Positions 37,042 to 64,000 of a stretch of DNA of 64,000 nt are shown here, in pieces. The position numbers and the translations under genes are program-made. Origin of the DNA: Chondrosia reniformis. Its lineage: Eukaryota; Porifera; Demospongiae; Chondrillida; Chondrillidae. The notes beneath the pieces are model-generated. The model saw only the letters and a program-made list of their open reading frames with translations. It was not told where the DNA came from and ran no database searches. Location: positions 2,296,501-2,360,500 of the forward strand of contig OX359192.1 in NCBI GenBank assembly GCA_947172415.1, given 5' to 3'. Numbering within the stretch: the stretch's first letter is position 1; each line of letters begins with the position of its first letter.

Positions 37042-38378
37042 TACAAGCTAAGGAATGCACAGATCAAACTTATTAATCTCTATCAACTGCACCTCATTCT
37101 TTCAGCAATCAGTTGTACACATATTTTTACTCAATTAATGTTATTATAATAAGTACTTAACCGTTTAATGATAATTCAGTCTCTTAGTTTATGGATCGCA
37201 TACAATGGACTGAAATATGCATGTATACATGAAGTTGTGTTTGTACCATCCAATATGTTGATATGGTTTAAAATATTCTAACTAAATTATGCGTTGATAA
37301 AAAATAGGTGGCAGTTTTATAAGCATTGATTGTGATGTACTTCGGTGTATACGTATATCTAGAGATTTCAAAGGAAACATTTCTGAACTGATGGATCAAC
37401 AGTGTTACTTTTAAGAGAATCTTTTAGGTCCATGTACGTATAGACCTGTATATTGTGGTGGATTAATATACGTATTTCTTCTGCATATCTATTAGATGGT
37501 TCATCTTCAAACTTTTGAAACTATATTGGAATGTGCTAAATTGGTGATATCAACTTCCTAATGCACCTACGTAGGCCTATAAGTGATTATATTTTTGTAC
37601 GTATGTTCCCCTATATACATATGTAATCTTCACCAATTTCCCTTATAACTTTGTGTATACTCGTATTGAGCCCTTTATATATGACTTCTAAGTAGGGCTT
37701 GCACTCAGGACAAGAGGTTGCAGGGTTAATTATAATGTCACTAAATACCCTTCAAACCAGCCAGACAATTTATAAGTTAGTAATTAATGATCAATGATCA
37801 TGAATTGAAAGTCTAATGTAATTTAAAATTGTTCACATTGCCAAGTATATAATTAGAGATCTATACATTCACCCATATATTGCAGACATTTATATACAGT
37901 CTCATATGATCTCCATCGCCAATTAATTACATATTTTCAAACAAATACATGGTCAATGTACATGTGGACTCAAGTCAAACGTACATGCACCTAGAAAGTG
38001 TGTTCATGCATGTGGTATATGTATCAATACTGTTGAGAACTGCACGTGCTTTTTTAGCCATTTTTATCCCATTGCAAATGATGCAGAAACTATAATATTA
38101 TATCAAAATTGTCACCAATATTGGGTGGGATATGTAAAATATCAGCAATATGATCAGACTAATGATGCCATATCTCCTTACTTCTCCTATTTTCTATACT
38201 TCTTTCTTAACAGTTCCCTATATTAATTACAACCAAAAACCTACATATACACCTATATATGTTGTACAATGTCATATATATATATATATACTATTGATGT
38301 ATGGAGATATATATAATATACTCACAGCAATAGCTAAACCAATGACAGGAATGAGAAAGACAAGACCATGGCAACCAA

Positions 38379-39023
38379 TCACCACAAGACTGTTGAAAAT
38401 AAACAGGCTGTTACAACACTAATAACAAGTGCATATATATTTGGGCAGGCCTGTAGTTTCATGAACAATGAATGAATGAATAGTTTCATGAACAATGCAT
38501 ATGGACACTTTTGACTGTCTGTGCAGGTTGTTCTCTGATTTTGGGCTTGGTATAGTGGCTCCAGGTCACAAGACCTTTGCCGTGGTACCGGTAAAGCTTG
38601 GCCATGAATGACCCTGCATGCCTGTTTGTTGAAGTATTGCCCCCTATATATGTACATATTGTATATAGTTCTGTCAACATTTCCCAGAGAGAATGCAGTA
38701 TATATAATATTATATATTCTTCATTTGGTACATTTTCAGCAGGACTCATTCATATTTGTCAGTTGTCAAGTCTTCGATCCTTGTGGCACTGTCCCACTGA
38801 TGAGTAAGGAGGTGGAAGCAACTGCAGGGGTTGAGGCAATATCTTCTTTTACATATTGCTACTTTGAGTGTATATTTGTGACTTGAAGATTGGCAGCATT
38901 TTCAGCACTAGGGTTAATCGTGGAAGAATATGATGGATTATAAAAACTGATAGCACTGTTTGGTTCAGAGGACTCATACGCACTTCTTGTTCTGTGTTCA
39001 TCATCAAATTGCTGATCACTCAT
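38379..39023 (-). pseudogene. Possible CD225/dispanin-like membrane protein, fragmentary
   Basis: A 54-residue frame starts MSDQQFDDEHRTRSAYESSE (39023 down to 38859). From a putative splice at CTTCAA|GTCACA, the next segment reads LLPPPYSS, like the Pro-rich N-termini of CD225 proteins. Further along, ACPNIYALVISVVTACLFS (about 38450-38379) resembles the second CD225 membrane helix. The first membrane helix and the joining exons were not found, and the frames do not connect cleanly. It may be a decayed gene, a badly reconstructed one, or chance. Confidence 0.25.
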
Positions 39024-39937
39024 TTTATATTATATATTATATATATGCTGTTCTGTTTATGCTATGAAAGTTATATATGTGAACGGTTGCTTATACGTGT
39101 ACAAGTTGCAATTTGGTGTACTGCAGGAGATATACCTGTCGCACCCTCGAATAAACTCTGCCTTTTTTAATTAAATCTAATCTCCCCATTCATAGCTATA
39201 GAGGTCTAACCATTCAAGGATATATTCAATATATATAGCTACATATAATGGGACAACCTTCGTATATTCGTAGGGGTATTCGTAGGGTATATGTACGTAG
39301 GGGCAACCTTCTGGCTGCTCAATAGCAATTTAGCAAGGATGTCGATGCTTACTTGCGGTGCTTCAGGAAAGAAAAGCTCTTATTCTAATAAGGAGTCAGA
39401 GCTTGCAGATGCGAACCTTTCTCTTAAAGATTGAGGTTTCAGTTTTTCTCAGGGTGAAAATAGTTCCAATTAAAGTATTTGGAATGGGCATTACTTAGGA
39501 ACCAAATCTAAAAATGTTTTTTCATTATTAATACTTATATAATTAATTACAAAATTTTGTGGAACTGAGACCAAAGAAAGTTGTGTATATGGCTAATTTT
39601 TAGCCACAGGCAGCTCCTTATATTGTTTTCATTTGCCAATTCTGTATGGCAAATAAACTCGGAATACTTGTTATTTGGTAGAAAATGGAAGACAAAGTCT
39701 GCCTATAAAATGCCACAAGACTATAGAAAACTTACAGGAAATTCATATTGAAACAATGTGTTTTTTTTTCAATGGTCAGATCACCATAAAGCCAGCCTAT
39801 ATAAATGGTATATGCATATGACAAACATCTGGTGAGAGTGTAGTAATCAAAATAATCAAGGTATAATGAAGAATTCAATGTTGACTTGGTACACTACCCC
39901 TCTCTTATACTCTGGAGTACACATCATGCAGAATACA

Positions 39938-40110
39938 TCTTTTTTTTTCTTTAATTTTTTTCCTTTACTTTCTTCCTTTTTTCTTTTTTTCTTCTTCGTT
40001 TACTTTCATTCCTTTTTCTTTTTTTCTTCTTCGCTTACTTTCTTCCTTTATCTTTTCCCCTCCTTTTTCCTTTTTTTCTTTTTCGCTTTACTTGACTTCT
40101 TTTTTCTTAC
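39938..40110 (+). repeat. Polypyrimidine low-complexity tract
   Basis: About 170 bases of T/C-rich sequence (TTTTTTTCTTCTTCG-like blocks repeated). The open frame across it is Phe/Ser only and is not counted as coding. Confidence 0.9.
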
Positions 40111-40422
40111 AGCTTACAGCACGAATGAAATGCAACGTTGCCGCAATCTAAGGGTCATGGGCCGGACTTCGGAATTTTATAATACTTGTTATGCAATAAT
40201 TTACAAGAGTATACTGAATGCTTAGTCTTAGACTTATATACATAGATGTATGCATTTGCAATAAGCTCTTTTATACTTTAATGTATAGCTATATACCAAT
40301 CTCATTATGAATTTATGACAATTGGGATTGTATATAATCACTGCACAATAATTAGTTTTGTTTGACAATTCTGAAATATACATATACATGGTTTTAAATT
40401 AAAAATAGGAAAAATGTAGTTC

Positions 40423-41400
40423 TTAAACAAGTTCTTCATGCATGGTTGTAAAGAGACCATGCTGCTGTTTCTTCTTCTTTTGAGTGGTTACTAGCTGGAT
40501 TGTTAATTGCTTCAGTACTTCTTTTTGCATCACTTTACTGAGTGTAGTTAGGTGACCCCAGGGCACACCACGAGGAGGTAGAAGTACTTCGTGCCCCAAA
40601 TGGCCTCCGGTTTCTCAACTCTGTTTGACACTTCCACTACTTGCGTCGTAAGAGAAGTTGCACGGGAGCGATCCGGCGTACCTGACCGACCTCTGACCAG
40701 TTACTAGTATTGCCCTGCCACGCTACGAACAGAACAAGCCCGACCCTGGCGGACCACAAACTCCCACCAATGAGAATCATCATGTGCACACAACGTAGCT
40801 TGGGAACACTGCACACAGACTTTAGCTCATTGGGATCGGCCAGGCGCTTTAGAGTAGGGACCCATCAGTTCAATGAACTACAAGAAAAGAATTGAAAATA
40901 CATGTGCCTGATATACAATGAAATACTGCCTTGATGCATGGATACGAAAACTGAATACAAATTCAAACTTAAATGTCTTTCAAACCAACCTGAAGCTGCA
41001 GCCTACAACAGGGGTTCCTGACCGACTACGTAGTGGCACTGGACCCACGCTCCTCCAGGTACGGGTCGTATAGTGAGAATCCGCAAGTGCCAATTTAACA
41101 CACAAGCAGGATTAATAGTGAGATACATCTCCAGGCACTAACCCATAGGTAGAGAGACCACCCCACTATACGAACACCGATGACCCTTTGTCGCATGGTA
41201 CCATGGTCGTGCTCCTACCACGGTTTTCGCATCGATCCACACCAAAGTAGACCTCCAGAGTTGATAGCCCGGAGGCCAAAGACTGAAAATTTGCTTGCCT
41301 ATTTATTAGAAATTGTCGGCGGGAAACATCGTGAACTTGGCGGAAAATCGCGAAAACTAAAATGTTTTCGATGTCATGTTGAAGAACAATAGACAACATG
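40423..41400 (-). other. GC-richer island with inverted arms and short open frames, unassigned
   Basis: Base composition differs from the AT-rich surroundings. The arms 40601-40623 and 41256-41278 are inverted copies (20 of 23 bases), sharing CAGAGTTGA and CGGAGGCCA. On the minus strand a possible terminal exon (40613-40423) reads TGGHLGHEVLLPPRGVPWGH then LTTLSKVMQKEVLKQLTIQL and ends HEELV before TAA. An overlapping frame is open from about 40690 to 40553. At the right edge GGCGGGAAACATCG, its reverse complement containing TTTCCCGCC, looks like an E2F site. I do not recognise any protein; it may be a small gene, a decayed one or part of a mobile element. Confidence 0.35.
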
Positions 41401-43055
41401 CAGAACATGACCCGGCCTATTCAGCAAATTGTTATTGTTATTGATTTTCGACTAGAAATCATTCATGGCTATCCAGCGAAGCAAATCATAAAATGTAAAG
41501 TGACCCCATGAATAGAAGTACTTAATTGATAAACAAGCTATCAGTGTGTTAATGAACCTCTTATTATTTCAGCAATGATCACAAGCTCTTACAAGCGCAT
41601 CGATTGACATGTCCATCGGCATGTTTCATGAGGACAAAGTTCAATTAACAAGAAGCACTTATTAGCGAGCATACTAAATCTGTGCTAATTGCTCAATCAA
41701 TTTGTGAATCCAAAATGGCCGTTACTCCAAATTATATCAGAAACTTTGGCGTTGTCCATGCCTAAACTACACTCATTGGTAGATCATCTTGTCTAGAGAA
41801 TTAGACAAACTATATAGCTACTTTAAATGAAGTCTATAATGTTTCCTTTTCTTTAATCAGCATCTTTACCTCATGTAAAATACTTTTACTTGTGAAACTG
41901 TTAAAAATGTAATTAGTACTTAATATTTCTACAAGCTAACATTAAATTTTGATTAGACAGGTGTATGTCTTTTTGTGCAGCCTATACTTAATTTGCTGTA
42001 TATTCATCAATTTTATAGATGAATTCTCATGGAAGTCAAATATCAGTTACCTAGCAACATGTCCAATTAAGAAACAAGGAGGACTGAGTGCAATTATTAC
42101 TAAAGTTATTGGCTTATCCATTTTTGACGTCACCCTTGTCTTAGCCTCCTGAGGCCTCAAGCTCAGAACACTTGTCAACTCAGTATACATGTATAAAGGT
42201 AAACTAAATCCAAACAGTCTCCAGCCGAACTACTGATTCTTTATTAAAGTGTTTTCTTTTAAAAATAAAGTTATTTGGTTCCCTTCTTGTTCCCTTCTTG
42301 TTCCCTTCTTGTTCACTTTAAGGTATGTACCACATGTACAGTGAGTGTCTGTTTCATGCTCGTTCACTTCATAACACAGTCCTTCAGGTATATAAACAAA
42401 CATCTACTTCAAGATTTTCCCAAACAAACATACTATAGCTATTCTTATGAGTATATATTACAATGGTCATACATGCACATACAATTATGGTTGCATATGC
42501 ATTTGGAATCGCATATATAATGATAAAAACTTCAGATCCATTGGGATAAATACTGACTGGATACAGATGTATTATACCTATATTTATGTTAATATTGTAT
42601 ATGAATAATCAATTACCTTTCACAATATATGAATGACAGTATGATATAATACAGTCAGCGTGAATCATATCCACTCCTTTTTTTTATTTAGTGGTACACT
42701 GGACTTGGTCTACTTGTAATGGATTGCATATGCCTTTTGACATTGAAACTTGCAATGGAACTGTACTAGTCTTAATTTTGGAGCGCACATAATTTTGAAT
42801 TTCTTGAACTACATGTAGTCTTTTTTAATAGAACCCCTCTTTTAACAATGCATTTTAAGTATTTGTAAACCTACTTTTTAAGTCTTATAATAACACATTG
42901 TTGTAAAACCTTTATGAAGAGATATAATATGCTTTCATTTAAGCATATGCATGTGCTACCATTGACATCCAAGAGTGGCATGATAAATAATCTCTTGGCC
43001 TCTCATAATAGCTCTATAACAATATTATGTTACGTACATTATTTAACCTATAAAA

Positions 43056-61436
<18,381 letters not shown>

Positions 61437-61498
61437 TTAACATCTTAATTATTTACCTTTCGAACATGCATCCATTTAATCAGTAAAACACAATACAT

Positions 61499-61584
61499 AA
61501 TCACACACATTACTTCTTTGTTTGGGGGGCATCGATCCCTACTTCTAGTAGATGCGCCCAAATGTAGAAGTGATGTGTGTGATT
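61499..61584. repeat. 86-base hairpin, 19-bp outer arms
   Basis: AATCACACACATTACTTCT (61499-61517) pairs with AGAAGTGATGTGTGTGATT (61566-61584) with one mismatch, and an inner stem pairs GGGGGGCATC with GATGCGCCC. Sixty bases past the NBAS stop, so it may be in the NBAS 3' UTR. It is sized like a small-RNA precursor or a foldback MITE. Confidence 0.7.
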
Positions 61585-62442
61585 AAGTTTCAGTATGCCA
61601 CTTCTGTATGGTTAGCCTTACCATATGATCACTTTCTTGTTTCATTACCTTTTCCAGATGTGCCAGTCACTGTTGCAGGCACTGCCATCCCTACTTCTAA
61701 CTTCATTTTTTAAAATGTTTTTATTTAACTACATACGTATGTATATATACAGCCGGCAGATCATACGCATGTTTTAGTTCTACATTTAGTGTTGATGTGG
61801 GATCGATGTGTTTATCTACGTCCTTCCCTAATTTCTACATAGTGCAGGCAACCACAATTATACTCCCTCTGTCACCCCATTGATGTCCCTATACAGAATG
61901 GCTCCTTTCCCAAAATGGGCTTGCCTGCCTCAGTTGGACTCGCTACATACTCTGTTTAACACCACAATGCTCCTAGAGTACATTATTTTCATCCCACACA
62001 GTATATGTATAATACAGAGGAATTAGTGTATGTGAAGCAACCACCACTAGTTTGACACTCTTAATTCAATTTAATCATTACAAACAGCAAAGTGGAATTA
62101 CAAAGAAGAACTGAGTTATTTCAAATTTATATATCATGTCTCTAAATTTTATATGGCTTTGACATCGGGTGCATACGACTCCCACATATTCAAAACCTAA
62201 CGGAGTAAGAAGAGACACAGCTTAGCAACTTAGCCAATGTTACAAAGTATCTGATGTCCAGGTTCCTCAACCAAATGGTGTGGTAGCTACGTACATAAAC
62301 TGGAATCTGTACCCATACATAACAAGGAATTCATGCAGCATTGACATCATACAACTGCTGCATGGCCTACCATTTTCTCAAGCTTTGCTTAACAATTTGG
62401 CACTTCTTTACAAATAAATTGTACAAAAAGTAACAAATAGCA

Positions 62443-62625
62443 AGATGATAGGGATTTCTTTGAACTGTGCTGAACTTACCTGTGAGATGGTTCATCTTTA
62501 GTCTTTTGAGTGTCTAGAGACATTTGCTGAAGAAGACCCCAGGGTCAAAATGTCCAATTCTAAAAGAACAAACTGCATCTCTAGACACTCAAAAGACTGA
62601 AGACGAACCATCTCAAAGATAACAA
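62443..62625 (+). repeat. Hammerhead-family element with G12 to A
   Basis: On the plus strand CTGAAGA (from 62527), the extra A, helix II GACCC-CA-GGGTC, then AAAATGTC. The invariant G12 is A. The outer blocks GAGATGGTTCATCTTTAGTC and AAGACGAACCATCTCAAAG mirror each other. Confidence 0.75.
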
Positions 62626-62942
62626 ATAGTACTTGTGAAAGCTGAGTTCACTCTGTTGTGTCAGTGAATACGTACATAAAGCACTGAACAGAGTGGACAT
62701 GATTGGTGCCATCTCTACTTAGAGAGCACTACTACTGGACACTCTTTGATATAAACTGTATTGGGCTGTTGACCAAATTCAGGTAACTTCAGGCCACTTG
62801 ATCCAGTCCCACGAGCAACCTCAGAGGATGAGGGTCTACTGTACATACGTATACTTCCCTGAGTATTAGGTCACTGCTCGCTGTGCAGTACCCAATTATC
62901 ATTTTAATTGTGGACAATAAAGTGTAAACTAGTACGTGTACA

Positions 62943-63721
62943 TCACTGCAATACCTCCTCCTGTTGCTTGAGTAGCTTTTCAAGGTACTGTGTCATCATT
63001 TCCTTCAACTCCTTGGCCCTTCTCAACTAAACATACATTCAAGAATAACTTGGTAATTACAGTATGAACAAAAGAAAGTACATAAAATTGACAAACTAAC
63101 CTCAAATAGTTTAATTTCACTTTTTACTTTTTGTGAAATATCACTGTAATTCTTCTGCCCGTCTTCACTTTTCTTTTCCCACTACATCAAGGATAAAGAT
63201 TGTTGAATCACAAAATATCACATCAAACTTTACATACTACCTATCTAGTGACCTTCACCTCAGTAATTTCAGCTTGAGCCTGGGCCAACTTATCGGTCTT
63301 CCCGGAAGCTTTAAACTTCAGTTCTGCTTCTTTCTTTTTCACTACAGTACTTTGAGCATTTTGCCAAGTCTGGTAAGCCTTGTCTCTCATTTGAAACAGT
63401 TGCTATGGAAACATAATAATTGTACCATTTCAAGCACTTCACAAGGAATTGCAGTTAATATTGCCACAATAAACAATTATGCATAAGGCAAATCACAATT
63501 GAATAACCAATTTACCCTAACTGCCCCCAATAGACCAATATAATCTTTGATTCTTTCAGAGAATGAGAAAAGGTCCTCCTTGTGCTGTTCACTGTGCAGT
63601 TGTCCCAACTTGTCTTCTACCTCTGCTAATCTAGCTAGAGCATGTGCAACTCCCTTCTCTTCCTCAACATTGCCCAGAACAGCAATACTTTTTGCTGCAG
63701 CGCCATTACTAGTAACAAGGT
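62943..63721 (-). CDS. SNX-BAR sorting nexin (SNX1/SNX2 type), C-terminal BAR part, partial
   Basis: A retromer-type endosomal coat protein by family. Four minus-strand exons, 63516..63721, 63259..63402, 63101..63181 and 62943..63026, all phase-consistent, end at a TGA. The encoded BAR helices carry SIAVLGNVEEEKGVAHALAR, LAEVEDKLGQLHSEQHKEDL, FSERIKDYIGLLGAVR, WEKKSEDGQKNYSDISQKVK and RRAKELKEMMTQYLEKLLKQ. These line up with the C-terminal half of SNX1/2. The PX domain and N-terminus lie beyond the right edge. The protein ends soon after the last BAR helix, a few residues shorter than vertebrate SNX1/2, which continue with a WEAF-type tail. Confidence 0.9.
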
Positions 63722-63770
63722 CTAACGGAAGAAAAAATATGTAACCCTTAGTAGGCAAGTGAAACAAGCT

Positions 63771-63880
63771 CAAGTATCTTTGAAATGGTTCATCTTTAGT
63801 CCTTTGAGTGCCTAGAGATGCAGTTTGTTTTCTTGAGAGTTGAGTACTATGAATCATCTCAAAGATAACTTGGGTACAGT
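63771..63880 (+). repeat. Short hammerhead-family fragment without core
   Basis: GTATCTTTGAAATGGTTCAT, then GAGTGCCTAGAGATGCAGTT, and AATCATCTCAAAGATAAC in mirror order. The centre with the ribozyme is missing. It lies in an intron of the SNX gene. Confidence 0.65.
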
Positions 63881-64000
63881 TACTATCATCTAAGCTAAAG
63901 TACGTATGTTATGTGTATACCACATTAGAGTCATTAATAGCACGTTTTCTAATACTGGTGAATAACTGCAAGATATTCAGTCAAAGCGTAAGTTCAATTT

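Larger units (their letters stand above)
37042..43055. other. Six-kb region with no confident gene
   Basis: Between the FERM gene and NBAS I could build no complete gene. Contents: FERM-gene 3' UTR, a (TA)n run near 38280, a possible CD225-like fragment on the minus strand (38379-39023), a pyrimidine-rich tract (39938-40110), a GC-richer island with short open frames (40423-41400), and a triplet of TTCCCTTCTTG units near 42280. The rest is AT-rich with TACGTA words. Confidence 0.5.
61437..62942. other. Intergenic, NBAS to SNX-BAR gene (convergent)
   Basis: About 1.5 kb between two stop codons on opposite strands. It holds the hairpin at 61499-61584 and the repeat at 62443-62625. Otherwise AT-rich with no gene seen. 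Confidence 0.5.

Noticed and set aside
39866-40225. Plus-strand frame of 119 residues rich in Phe and Ser
   Set aside because: It is the translation of a polypyrimidine tract and has no domain or splice context.
41150-41200. GTTCGTATAGTGGGG on the minus strand, similar to the 5' part of tRNA-His/Asp
   Set aside because: No matching B box or closing stem; only the A-box-like piece is present.

Overview
This window is intron-rich, AT-rich animal nuclear DNA. It carries receptor guanylyl cyclase, NBAS, HELQ, FERM and SNX-BAR genes, has many introns of only 50-70 bp mixed with longer repeat-filled ones, and has short intergenic distances. The protein set and gene compactness suggest an early-branching metazoan; a demosponge such as Amphimedon would fit. 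That placement is inference. I rebuilt the gene models by hand from GT/AG sites, phase continuity and remembered protein families, so individual exon edges may be off by a few bases.

Layout. 44-640 (+) is the 3' part of ribosomal protein S6. It is tail-to-tail with a CENP-B/pogo-type HTH protein gene (786-2389, -). That gene is head-to-head with a 25-exon receptor guanylyl cyclase (2850-14802, +). Next come a small Death-domain gene (15190-16497, +) and a PWWP-domain gene (17229-18502, -), whose 5' end overlaps that of HELQ, the Hel308-type repair helicase (18561-26867, +). RPS15 (27573-28274, -) shares a 168-bp promoter with a FERM protein gene (28443-37041, +). 37042-43055 is repeat-rich and mostly unassigned, with a possible CD225-like fragment and an unexplained GC-richer island. 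A 46-exon NBAS gene fills 43056-61436 (+), and a partial SNX-BAR sorting nexin (62943-63721, -) runs off the right edge.

Repeats. Most long introns carry short elements: tRNA-derived SINEs, foldback/MITE elements, a Tigger deletion derivative, minisatellites and microsatellites. The most interesting is a family with hammerhead-ribozyme cores (CUGANGA, helix II, GAAA, and the cleavage triplet GUC). Three copies have an intact core, near 15.5, 25.7 and 48.1 kb, and several related copies have lost the catalytic G12. The copy at 48.1 kb is one inverted end of a Penelope-like retroelement remnant that still encodes a GIY-YIG-like C-terminus. That links the ribozyme repeats to Penelope-type terminal repeats.

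The genes do not form one pathway: translation (RPS6, RPS15), cGMP signalling, DNA repair, ER-Golgi tethering (NBAS) and endosomal sorting (SNX). What they share is compact, often divergent or convergent packing.
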